This document shows, piece by piece, positions 1-5,904 of a DNA stretch of 7,104 nt (positions are counted from its first letter, which is position 1; each line of letters starts with the position of its first letter). The stretch comes from Ktedonobacterales bacterium (GTDB taxonomy: Bacteria; Chloroflexota; Ktedonobacteria; Ktedonobacterales; JADMIN01): NCBI GenBank assembly GCA_025450405.1, contig JANWHL010000317.1, forward strand, positions 1 through 7,104, written 5' to 3'. Both the position numbers and the translations under genes were made by a program. The notes under the pieces are model-generated. The model was not told the origin of the DNA. It did no database searches and saw nothing but the letters and a program-made list of their open reading frames with translations.

Positions 1-32
1 CCCCCCGGGACCCGCCCCCCCGCCCCTCCACT

Positions 33-129
33 CCCCCCCCCCCCCCCCCCCCCCCCGCCATGTCGCCCCCGCGGGCGCGGCGCCCGTCCCCCCCCCCCCG
101 CGCCGGGGGGGGGGGGGTGGGGGGGGGGG
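33..129. repeat. C and G homopolymer tracts forming a potential hairpin or quadruplex
   Basis: A run of 24 C (33-56) is followed by 12 C (88-99), then 13 G (105-117), T, and 11 G (119-129). The 12-C and 13-G runs are separated by only five bases (GCGCC) and could fold into an almost pure C:G hairpin. The G runs on + and the C24 run (G24 on the minus strand) could also form G-quadruplexes. No gene is credible here. Tracts this long are prone to polymerase slippage and sequencing error, so their exact lengths should not be trusted. Confidence 0.85.
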
Positions 130-194
130 CCCCGGGAGGTGAGGTCCCACCGGTGCCCAGCGTCCGCCCACCCTCCACCGCCCTCGTCGCCCGC

Positions 195-245
195 CTCACT
201 CCCCCTCGCCCCGCAGAGAGAGGGGGCCGGGGGGTGAGGACCCCA
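195..245. repeat. GC-rich dispersed palindromic repeat, copy A
   Basis: A C-rich left arm (CTCACTCCCCCTCGCCCCGC) meets a G-rich right arm ending GGGGGTGAGGACCCCA (230-245). The same architecture recurs at 5541-5593 and, shortened, at 5694-5739. Copy A and the shortened copy share the 16-base terminal core exactly. From memory, C-rich/G-rich imperfect palindromes of this style are common intergenic repeats in GC-rich environmental bacteria. The hairpin has no T tract, so I do not call it a terminator. Confidence 0.7.
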
Positions 246-265
246 TGAGCCACCCCCCATCACCC

Positions 266-295
266 TTGACAGCCATCCTCCACCCATGTTATACA
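266..295 (+). promoter_or_regulatory. Sigma-70-type promoter for the hydrolase-glycosyltransferase operon
   Basis: A perfect -35 box TTGACA (266-271) is followed by an 18-bp spacer and a -10 box TATACA (290-295). A TG one base upstream of the -10 (287-288) makes it an extended -10. Transcription would start near 302, about 90 bases before the start codon at 394. The ATG at 286 lies inside this promoter, which argues against that upstream start. Confidence 0.75.
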
Positions 296-301
296 CCGGT
301 A

Positions 302-317
302 TTAGTCACTTGACTAA
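302..317. promoter_or_regulatory. Perfect palindrome at the predicted transcription start (candidate operator)
   Basis: TTAGTCA-CT-TGACTAA is a perfect 7-bp inverted repeat with a 2-bp spacer, placed six bases downstream of the -10 box over the expected transcription start. It is AT-rich in very GC-rich surroundings. The position suits repression by a dimeric regulator; MarR- and TetR-type proteins often use 14-18 bp palindromes like this. No regulator gene is visible in the window, so the protein that binds it is unknown. Confidence 0.6.
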
Positions 318-376
318 CTACGTCCGAGCCCACGGCGGGACGAACCGCGACCACCGTCCCGCGACCACCGTCTCGC

Positions 377-383
377 GAAGGAG
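377..383 (+). promoter_or_regulatory. Ribosome binding site setting the start at 394
   Basis: GAAGGAG lies 10 bases upstream of ATG 394 and is the only strong Shine-Dalgarno near the 5' end of this reading frame. It favours ATG 394 over the in-frame ATG at 286. Confidence 0.75.
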
Positions 384-393
384 TGAACATACG

Positions 394-2628
394 ATGCGGG
401 CACGCGAACCTGACCGCGTGGGCACCCTCGACCGCGACGGCGTGCGCGTCGGCTACGAAGTCTTCGGCGCCGACCACACCACCGGGCCCGTCGTCCTGCT
501 CATGCCCACCTGGTCGATTATTCACTCGCGCTTCTGGAAGGCCCAGGTGCCGTATCTCGCGCGCCACTACCGCGTCATCACCTTTGATGGCCGCGGCAAC
601 GGCCGCTCTGACCGGCCGCCCGATCCCGCCGCGTACCGCGACGACGAGTTTGCCGCGGATGCCCTGGCCGTCCTCGATGCCACCGCCACCGCGCGCGCCG
701 TGCTCGTTTCGCTCTCGATTGGCGCGCGCTGGACGCTGATGCTCGCCGCCGATCACGCCCCACGCGTCGCCGGCGCGGTCTTCATCGGACCGTCTCTGCC
801 GCTCGCGTCCCAGCATCGGGGGCGCGCGGTCTACTCGTTCGATGATCCTCTCGAGACCGACGAAGGCTGGGCGAAATACAACCGCCATTACTGGTTGGCG
901 CACTATCAAGAGTTCCTCGAATTCTTCTTCTCACAGTGCTTCCCCGAACCCCATTCCACCAAGCAGATCGAGGACTGTGTCGGCTGGGGGCTCGAGACCA
1001 CCGCCCAGACCCTCCTCGCGCGCGAAGATGCGCCCCCGCCCGCCGGAACCGCCCCGGCTGGCGGCGATGAGGCCTTCGTGCGCGCGCTCGCCAGCCGCGT
1101 CCGCTGTCCCGTCCTGGTGATCCACGGCGACCAGGACGCCATCTCGCCCCACAAGCGCGGCGCCGCGCTCGCCGCGATGACCGCCGGCCGCCTCGCGCTG
1201 CTCCATGGAAGCGGTCACATCCCCCTCGCGCGCGACCCCGTCAAAGTGAACCTGTTGCTCCGCGAGTTCATTGAACAGGCGTGGCCCTCCACACACCCGG
1301 TGCCCTCCGAACAAGCCTGGCCCTCCGAACGGGCCGTCCCCGCCACCGCGAGCCCGCGCCCATCCGCGAGCATGGCGACCTCCGCCGAGCCGCCGCACGG
1401 ACCGACCTGGACCCGCGGCCGCAATCGTCGGCGGCGCGCGCTCTACATTTCATCGCCCATCGGCCTCGGTCATGCCCAACGCGACATCGCCATCGCCGCC
1501 GAGCTGCGCAAGCTCCGGCCCGACCTGGAGATCGATTGGCTGGCCCAACACCCCGTGACCAGAGTGCTGGAGGCCCACGGCGAGCGCATCCATCCAGCAA
1601 GCGCGCTCCTGGCGAGCGAATCACGCCACATCGAATGCGAGTCCGCCGAACACGACCTCCACTGCTTCCAGGCGCTCCGGCGCATGGATGAGATCCTCGT
1701 CGCCAACTACATGCTCTTCCATGATGTCGTCACCGCGGCGGACTACGACCTCTGGATCGGCGACGAGTCCTGGGATCTCGACTACTTCTTGTACGAGAAT
1801 CCCGAAGAGAAGCGCGCGGCCTACGTCTGGATGACCGACTTCGTGGGCTACCTGCCCATGGCCGATGGCGGCGCTCCGGAAGCCGCGCTGACGACCGACT
1901 ACAACGCCGAGATGATCGAGCACATCGAGCGCTATCCGCGACTCCGCGACCGCGCGATCTTCGTCGGCAACCCCGCCGACATCGTGCCCGACGCCTTCGG
2001 GCCAGACCTGCCCGCGATTCGCGCCTGGACCGAGCACCACTACGACTTTAGCGGCTACATCACCGGCTTCGACCCGCGCGCGTTCCAGGATCACGAGGCG
2101 CTGCGCCATGAACTGGGCTACTCACCCGAGGAGCGCATCTGCATCGTCACCGTTGGTGGCTCCGGCGTCGGCGCCCATCTCCTCCGACGCGTCATCGCCG
2201 CCTTCCCGGAGGCCAAGCGGCTCGTGCCGAATCTCCGCATGATCGTCATCGCCGGTCCGCGTATCGACCCGGCTTCACTCCCCTCCGCCGCCGGACTCGA
2301 AGTGCGCGCTTATGTGCACGAGCTCTACCGGCATCTCGCCGCGTGCGACCTGGCCGTCGTCCAGGGCGGCCTCACCACCTGCATGGAGCTAACGGCCAAT
2401 CGCCGCCCGTTCCTGTACTTCCCCCTGCGCCACCACTTCGAGCAAAACTTCCATGTGCGCCATCGCCTCAAGCGCTACCACGCTGGCCGCCGTATGGACT
2501 TCGAGACCGCCACGCCCGCGGTCATCGCCACGGCGATTGCCGAAGAGATCGGCCGCCCGACCCGCTACCGCGCCGTCGAAACCGACGGTGCCGCCCGCGC
2601 GGCGGCGCGCATCGCCGAGCTGTTGTAG
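394..2628 (+). CDS. Alpha/beta hydrolase - GT-B glycosyltransferase fusion protein
   Basis: A 744-residue, probably cytosolic protein with two enzyme domains. Residues about 8-297 are an alpha/beta hydrolase: the FDGRGNGRSDRP loop, a nucleophile elbow SLSIG with Ser108, the acid motif HGDQD with Asp248, and GSGHIP with His275, giving a complete Ser-Asp-His triad. A Pro/Ser/Ala linker (about 298-345) ends in an Arg cluster. Residues about 348-744 resemble MurG/macrolide-type GT-B glycosyltransferases: an N-terminal glycine loop GLGHAQRD (357-364), the C-domain loop GGSGVG (588-593), and the donor-binding motif VVQGGLTTCMEL (655-666) with Glu665. The usual donor in such families is an NDP-sugar; the acceptor is unknown. 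No signal peptide or membrane segment is seen. The start is set by GAAGGAG at 377-383. It is the first gene of an operon with the NTF2-like gene 35 bp downstream. An in-frame ATG at 1372 (Met327) could start a separate glycosyltransferase but has no good ribosome site. The domain calls are firm, the biological role open. Confidence 0.88.
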   Translation: MRAREPDRVGTLDRDGVRVGYEVFGADHTTGPVVLLMPTWSIIHSRFWKAQVPYLARHYRVITFDGRGNGRSDRPPDPAAYRDDEFAADALAVLDATATARAVLVSLSIGARWTLMLAADHAPRVAGAVFIGPSLPLASQHRGRAVYSFDDPLETDEGWAKYNRHYWLAHYQEFLEFFFSQCFPEPHSTKQIEDCVGWGLETTAQTLLAREDAPPPAGTAPAGGDEAFVRALASRVRCPVLVIHGDQDAISPHKRGAALAAMTAGRLALLHGSGHIPLARDPVKVNLLLREFIEQAWPSTHPVPSEQAWPSERAVPATASPRPSASMATSAEPPHGPTWTRGRNRRRRALYISSPIGLGHAQRDIAIAAELRKLRPDLEIDWLAQHPVTRVLEAHGERIHPASALLASESRHIECESAEHDLHCFQALRRMDEILVANYMLFHDVVTAADYDLWIGDESWDLDYFLYENPEEKRAAYVWMTDFVGYLPMADGGAPEAALTTDYNAEMIEHIERYPRLRDRAIFVGNPADIVPDAFGPDLPAIRAWTEHHYDFSGYITGFDPRAFQDHEALRHELGYSPEERICIVTVGGSGVGAHLLRRVIAAFPEAKRLVPNLRMIVIAGPRIDPASLPSAAGLEVRAYVHELYRHLAACDLAVVQGGLTTCMELTANRRPFLYFPLRHHFEQNFHVRHRLKRYHAGRRMDFETATPAVIATAIAEEIGRPTRYRAVETDGAARAAARIAELL
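1273..1326 (+). repeat. Short tandem duplication in the interdomain linker
   Basis: Two 18-base copies (1273-1290 and 1309-1326), 36 bp apart, both encode EQAWPS and differ at two third-position bases. They sit where the hydrolase domain ends and the Pro/Ser-rich linker begins. The linker probably grew partly by local duplication of the domain's C-terminal end. Confidence 0.6.
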
Positions 2629-2647
2629 TGGTCCACCGCATGCCCGA

Positions 2648-2655
2648 GAAGGGAG
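2648..2655 (+). promoter_or_regulatory. Ribosome binding site setting the start at 2664
   Basis: GAAGGGAG ends eight bases before ATG 2664. An in-frame ATG at 2640 precedes this motif and has no comparable site, so 2664 is the better start for the NTF2-like gene. Confidence 0.75.
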
Positions 2656-2663
2656 CGACCCCG

Positions 2664-3080
2664 ATGGAACCCACTGCCCACGACCCCGAAGACGCGGACC
2701 GCGCCGCGATTCGTCGGACCGCCATGGACTACCTGTGCGGCTGGTACGAAGGTGACGCGGAACGCATGCGCCGCGCCCTGCACCCCGAGCTCGCCAAACG
2801 CGCGATCCTGACCGATCCTCAAACTGGCGCGCGGCGCTTCCACCATCTGACCCAGGCGGATATGGTGGCCCAGACCACGCGCGGCGGCGACTCTGACGTG
2901 CCTCCCGACCAACGCTACTACGACGTCGCCATTCTCGACCGCTATGGCGACATTGCGTCGGTCCGCGCCGAATCGTACCTGTACGTGGACTATCTGCACA
3001 TGGCCCGCGCGGAAGCGGATGGGCACTGGGTGATTGTGAACGCCCTCTGGGCCGATAACCGCGCCGCCCCTCGCCCGTAA
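2664..3080 (+). CDS. NTF2-fold protein, putative lumazine-binding-like family
   Basis: A 138-residue soluble protein. The pattern is that of the NTF2-like 'putative lumazine-binding' proteins (as I recall, Pfam Lumazine_bd_2): an N-terminal helix with GWYEGDAERMRRALHPELAK (26-45), a middle LTQADMV segment (62-68), the strand IASVRAESYLYVDYLHMAR (97-115), and a closing GHWVIVNALW (120-129). Length is normal for the family. NTF2-fold proteins form a cone-shaped pocket that binds or isomerises small molecules; most members of this group have no proven reaction. It starts 35 bp after the hydrolase-glycosyltransferase stop with its own strong ribosome site and no promoter or terminator between, so the two are probably co-transcribed. 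It could bind or modify a substrate or product of its partner; that is inference from position only. Confidence 0.87.
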   Translation: MEPTAHDPEDADRAAIRRTAMDYLCGWYEGDAERMRRALHPELAKRAILTDPQTGARRFHHLTQADMVAQTTRGGDSDVPPDQRYYDVAILDRYGDIASVRAESYLYVDYLHMARAEADGHWVIVNALWADNRAAPRP

Positions 3081-3157
3081 AGCACGCGTCTCCTACCCAC
3101 CCCGGCCCATTCCCCGCCACCTCTCCTCACCACTTCACGGTCCGCCCGTCGCACCTC

Positions 3158-3196
3158 TCGACACTCAAGAACATCTGACCTATACTGTTCGTGAAC
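3158..3196 (+). promoter_or_regulatory. Promoter of the HTH gene with overlapping small palindromes
   Basis: -35 TCGACA (3158-3163) and -10 TATACT (3181-3186), each one base from consensus, are spaced by 17 bp. The start of transcription would be near 3193, about 128 bases before the ATG at 3321. GAACA (3169-3173) and TGTTC (3186-3190) form a 5-bp inverted repeat across the spacer. GTTC-GT-GAAC (3187-3196) forms a second palindrome just past the -10. Either could be an operator, but both are short. Confidence 0.65.
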
Positions 3197-3286
3197 CGGC
3201 GCGCCACAAGCGCTCGAAGCCGGTCCACGGTCAGCCCGAGTACGGCGCCGCCCCCGCACAACCATGCGAGGGGCGGCGTTTGTGTT
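3195..3286 (+). promoter_or_regulatory. Structured 5' leader with two hairpins, the second terminator-like (possible attenuator)
   Basis: Hairpin 1: ACCGGCGCGC (3195-3204) pairs with GCGC (3210-3213) and GCCGGT (3219-3224), with a CACAA loop and a five-base bulge; it lies at the predicted transcript 5' end. Hairpin 2: CGCCGCCCCCGCA (3246-3258) pairs with TGCG (3265-3268) and GGGGCGGCG (3270-3278) with a single bulged A and a six-base loop, giving 13 base pairs. It is followed by TTTGTGTT (3279-3286), as in an intrinsic terminator. Because it lies between the promoter and the start codon it could act as an attenuator. Alternatively it terminates the upstream operon, which has no other visible terminator. 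Confidence 0.55.
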
Positions 3287-3304
3287 CTGGAATGCCTCGC
3301 TTCG

Positions 3305-3310
3305 AAAGGA
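3305..3310 (+). promoter_or_regulatory. Ribosome binding site setting the start at 3321
   Basis: AAAGGA is placed 10 bases before ATG 3321. The alternative in-frame ATG at 3264 lies in the loop of the leader hairpin and has no Shine-Dalgarno, so 3321 is preferred. Confidence 0.7.
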
Positions 3311-3320
3311 CCATCCCTGC

Positions 3321-4382
3321 ATGCGCCCCGCCCCTCCCGCCGCCATCGCGCGGCCGCCCTGTGCCACGGCTGCCCCCGCCCCGCGTCCATGCGCGCCGAC
3401 TGGCCTCGCTTCCCCCGCCGCCTCCGCTGGCCGACTCCCCAACACGGCACCGCGCGCGAGCGCCGCCCCGCCGGAGGATCCTGGCATCTGGATCACCCAC
3501 TCTGTCGCCTATCCCCCCGGCGTCAACTTCGCCGATCCCGCCCGCCGCGCCGCCGCCGAGGCCGCCGCCCGCGCTGCCGTCACCCGCGCGCCCGGCGATG
3601 CTCCCGCCGATCCGGCCGATCCACCCCCCTCTACCGACCCTGACGACAATCCCGAAACCGATCCTCGCGACGATCCCGACGACCCCCGAGACGACCGCAA
3701 TCACGACCGCGAACATGACAACCATCACGACTCTGCCGGCGCTCGCCGGCGTCGTCGCGGCCACGCCGCTCCCACCGACCTTCCACTTTCTGATCGCGTG
3801 TGGGACCACTTTTGCCAGGGCCACTCCTTCACCACCATTGGCCGCCTCCTCCATATTGATCGCGAGACCGCCGCCCGCCATGTCCATCGCATCCACACCG
3901 ATCTCGCCGCCGACCGTCGCGCCGACCAGGTGCTCGCGCTCACCCGCGCCATCGAGGCCACGCACCAGCTCCAGGCCCGCGCCTGGGACATGCTCGCCCG
4001 CGAGGAAGCGCGCGAAGACGAAGACCGCGCCGCACCGGCCTCCGGCCGGCCTGGCGGCGCCGATGCCGGCGTGCTCGCGCGCCCCTACCGCGCAAACCGC
4101 GCCCGCCTGCTCGCGATCATCCTTGCGGCCATACGCGAGGCCGCGCGCCTGGAGCTGCTCTACGACCCGACCGGCCCCGCGCACGCGGCCGAAGCGGTCC
4201 CCACGGACCCGACCATCCTCCACCTCTTCATCCACAGCTCCCCGCCCGACGACGAGGCCACACCAGGTACCGCCCCCGCTGGCGAAAACCCGCACCGCCC
4301 CGATTCACCCTCGGCCCCCGGCGCCGCCTCCGCCCCTGACGTCGCCACCCCTTCCGCGACCGCCTGGACTGGCGCCAGCTAG
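3321..4382 (+). CDS. Helix-turn-helix protein with long disordered N-terminal region
   Basis: A 353-residue protein I do not recognise as a named family. Residues 1-90 are Ala/Pro-rich. About 93-137 is strongly acidic with many Asp-Pro and Asp-His pairs, and 142-146 is five Arg in a row. Residues 157-191 form a resolvase-type helix-turn-helix; the core FTTIGRLLHIDRETAARHV (170-188) has the small-residue turn and the Arg/Thr pattern of a recognition helix. About 195-285 is helical: an Ala/Arg/Glu-rich stretch, then RLLAIILAAIREAARLELLYDP. The tail is Pro/Ala/Ser-rich. An HTH followed by long helices resembles small terminase subunits and some transposon or plasmid regulators, but there are no phage genes nearby. 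It is probably a DNA-binding protein and forms its own transcription unit. The frame stays open beyond its TAG (4380-4382), so the product may be a shortened version of a longer protein. Confidence 0.75.
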   Translation: MRPAPPAAIARPPCATAAPAPRPCAPTGLASPAASAGRLPNTAPRASAAPPEDPGIWITHSVAYPPGVNFADPARRAAAEAAARAAVTRAPGDAPADPADPPPSTDPDDNPETDPRDDPDDPRDDRNHDREHDNHHDSAGARRRRRGHAAPTDLPLSDRVWDHFCQGHSFTTIGRLLHIDRETAARHVHRIHTDLAADRRADQVLALTRAIEATHQLQARAWDMLAREEAREDEDRAAPASGRPGGADAGVLARPYRANRARLLAIILAAIREAARLELLYDPTGPAHAAEAVPTDPTILHLFIHSSPPDDEATPGTAPAGENPHRPDSPSAPGAASAPDVATPSATAWTGAS

Positions 4383-4436
4383 TCCCCCGAGACGGGCTTT
4401 GTTCCCGGTTCAGGCGACATCTCCAATCGTGTGGGC

Positions 4437-4592
4437 GTGCCAGCCCACACGCCAGACCGCACGCCCAGCGACCTACCAGGCGACCTACCGCGGGACTTGC
4501 CAGACCACGTGCCCGGCGGTCTGCCAGGCGACGTGCCACACCACGTGCCCGGCGGCATGCCCGGCGGCATGCCCGGCGGCGTGCCAGTCACC
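4437..4592 (+). repeat. 12-bp degenerate tandem repeat, 13 units (hydrophobic-Pro-x-x code)
   Basis: Thirteen 12-base units with consensus near NTGCC(A/C)GGCGRC. Units 11 and 12 (4557-4580) are identical; the 14-base CACGTGCCCGGCGG occurs at 4506-4519 and 4542-4555. Read in the frame of the upstream HTH gene each unit gives a tetrapeptide V/L/T/M-Pro-x-x, such as LPGD, VPGG and MPGG. Pro is kept in all 13 while its third base varies A/C/G. Outer units are more diverged than the centre, as expected for an array that expands internally. Confidence 0.85.
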
Positions 4593-4952
4593 GAAGCCGT
4601 CACCCGCCCCTTCAGCTACACCCCAGCCGCGGCCCCGTCAGACCCGGCCGACTCGCCCATCCCACCCAGAGAGCCGCTCGGCTTCCGTCCCACCGCCGCG
4701 TCATCCAAGCCGGCACCCCCCGTACCACTGGCGCGCGCTATCCCCGCCCCATACCCACCAACCGCCGTGGAATCGAACGCTCCGTCCGCGCCGCCGCGCA
4801 ACCGCCCGCCCGTCGCATCTCCCCTCGCGCTTGCCCACTCCACCACGCACGCGCCGCTTCGAGCGCCGACCCGCGGCGCCTCCGCGCCAAGCGCCCCGAC
4901 AGCACTCGGCCACAACGCCCGCCACCGCGTGCATCCACCTTCCCCGATCCCA

Positions 4953-5092
4953 CCGCTCGCCGGCCATAATGCTCCCGACAAAAGCCCCACGGTTGCGCCG
5001 CCCTCCGCACTTCACATGCGCCGCCCTCATGCCCCGCCCGGAGCTCAGGATTCTCCCGAAAATCGCCCCGAGAATTGCACCGCCCTCCGCAC
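4953..5092 (-). repeat. Two related tandem copies of a ~59-bp element, period about 82 bp
   Basis: Copies at about 4953-5010 and 5034-5092 share CTCCCGA, an A-rich hexamer, CCCC, and a nearly identical 15-base end (CRCCGCCCTCCGCAC); their outer parts are more diverged. The second contains CTCAGGATT, which also opens the repeat pair at 5120 and 5464, suggesting one family of diverged intergenic elements. Minus orientation is chosen arbitrarily. Confidence 0.5.
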
Positions 5093-5119
5093 CAGGTCGT
5101 CCGCACGAGACGCGCGAAA

Positions 5120-5164
5120 CTCAGGGTTACACGCGGAACTTCACTTCCGCCTCCTCACCCCACC
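5120..5164 (-). repeat. 45-bp dispersed repeat, copy 1
   Basis: Matches 5464-5508 at 39 of 45 positions without gaps, beginning CTCAGGGTTACACGCGGAAC. It lies 28 bases after the element ending at 5092. Orientation is arbitrary. Confidence 0.7.
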
Positions 5165-5463
5165 ACCGCGCGCGCCCGTGGCCGGCGCGCTGGCTCTTAC
5201 ATCGCGGCTCCCTGCCCGCCGCACCCGCCTCCAACGCCGCGCTCCTCGTGCCGGGCTTGGTCCCCCACGCCCGACCCGCTCTCATGCCGGGCGGATTCGC
5301 CGCGCCCTTCAGGGCGCCTCCTCGCTGTACCACGACGCCCGCCCATGGCCGCCACCTCTTTCAGGCCTATCGCTGACGCCATGCCGCCATCTCGCGTCCC
5401 TCGAAAATTGCCCAATGGTTGTGCCGCTGCTGGCCCGCCCCCCGGCCAGCGCATCCTCGCCAG

Positions 5464-5508
5464 CTCAGGATTACACGCGGACCTTCAATTCCGCCTCCTT
5501 CTCCCACC
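5464..5508 (-). repeat. 45-bp dispersed repeat, copy 2
   Basis: Gapless partner of 5120-5164 (39/45), beginning CTCAGGATTACACGCGGACC. Three of the six differences cluster in a C/T-rich stretch near the end. Confidence 0.7.
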
Positions 5509-5540
5509 GCCGGGCCCGCAGTCACGGCCCGCGACGTGCG

Positions 5541-5593
5541 CCTGACTCCCCCTCGCCCCGCGGGGAGCGGGGGCTGGGGGGGGTGAGAAGCCC
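5541..5593. repeat. GC-rich dispersed palindromic repeat, copy B
   Basis: The left arm CTCCCCCTCGCCCCGC matches copy A (195-245) base for base over this stretch, followed by a G-rich right arm ending in GGGTGAGAAGCCC. The two arms can pair over about 13 bp with two mismatches. No T tract follows. Confidence 0.7.
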
Positions 5594-5631
5594 GCGCCGC
5601 CAGTGCCGCGGTCCCTCTCTTCTCCCTCTCT

Positions 5632-5694
5632 CCTTTGTGTCCTCCGTGTTCTCTGTGGTTAGTTCGTCCCTCCCTCCGTGTCCTCATTGTGAAT
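5632..5694 (-). repeat. CACAGAG-type dispersed repeat
   Basis: On the minus strand 5632-5662 reads CTAACCACAGAGAACACGGA and on to GGACACAAAGG, built on a roughly 9-base ACACRGAGG period. A second, partial stretch (5674-5694) adds another GGACACGGAGG. From memory, 'AACCACAGAG..ACACAGAGG' sequences are scattered through many environmental bacterial genomes. Its base composition differs from the GC-rich flanks, and it sits between palindromic repeats B and C, making a composite cluster. Confidence 0.65.
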
Positions 5695-5739
5695 CCCCTC
5701 CGGCTCCCCTCTCCCGTCGCAACGGGGGTGAGGACCCCA
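5694..5739. repeat. GC-rich dispersed palindromic repeat, copy C (short)
   Basis: CTCCCCTCTCCCGTCGCAAC is followed by GGGGGTGAGGACCCCA (5724-5739), whose last 16 bases equal the end of copy A exactly (230-245). The central arm is shorter than in copies A and B. Confidence 0.65.
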
Positions 5740-5904
5740 GAGGGCCGAGCACCCTTCCCCCCAATCCCGCGGCAAACCGCGGCATGCCCGTCTGCCAGGT
5801 CCACCTGCCGCCCCCACTGAAGCCCACGCTCCATATGGGCTCCCATGGTGGGACCGGGTGATATCCTCTATACGAGCGGCGCATTCTGGCAGAGGCACCC
5901 CAGC

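Larger units (their letters stand above)
4383..5904. other. Long gene-poor, repeat-rich interval
   Basis: About 1.5 kb between the HTH gene and the MurF-like gene. Frames are open for hundreds of codons, but they are Pro/Ala/Ser/Arg-rich, show no domain motif and run through several copied DNA elements, so most of this is better read as intergenic. It contains a 12-bp tandem repeat (4437-4592), two related repeat pairs (4953-5092 and 5120-5508), two GC-rich palindromic repeats (5541-5593, 5694-5739) and a CACAGAG-type repeat (5632-5694). The first few hundred bases may be a former or read-through extension of the HTH gene. I see no tRNA, CRISPR or transposase. Confidence 0.6.

Noticed and set aside
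60..248. Open + frame of 62 codons near the window start
   Set aside because: It translates the homopolymer tracts and a dispersed repeat into Pro/Gly runs; no ribosome site and no motif.
286..393. Upstream in-frame ATG at 286 as the start of the hydrolase-glycosyltransferase gene
   Set aside because: It lies within the promoter and ahead of the predicted transcript start; the strong Shine-Dalgarno is at 377-383.
3231..4295. A 354-codon minus-strand frame
   Set aside because: It is the antisense of the HTH gene with Gly/Val/Ala low-complexity content and no recognisable domain.
4437..4592. CRISPR-like array
   Set aside because: Units are 12 bp, contiguous and degenerate with no spacers.
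3280..5376. A 698-codon open + frame overlapping the HTH gene
   Set aside because: It is a +1 shadow of the HTH gene: Pro/Ser/Arg-rich with no domain, and it crosses repeats. The HTH frame has the better start, ribosome site and motifs.
5541..5593. Intrinsic terminator ahead of the MurF-like gene
   Set aside because: There is a hairpin but no T tract, and the same sequence occurs as a dispersed repeat elsewhere in the window.
4593..5861. The remaining part of the open frame after the tandem repeat, as an independent gene
   Set aside because: No domain, Pro/Ala/Arg low complexity, and the second half runs through dispersed DNA repeats.
5846..5874. Promoter for the MurF-like gene
   Set aside because: Only a weak TATACG at 5869 with no acceptable -35 at 16-18 bp; not supportable.
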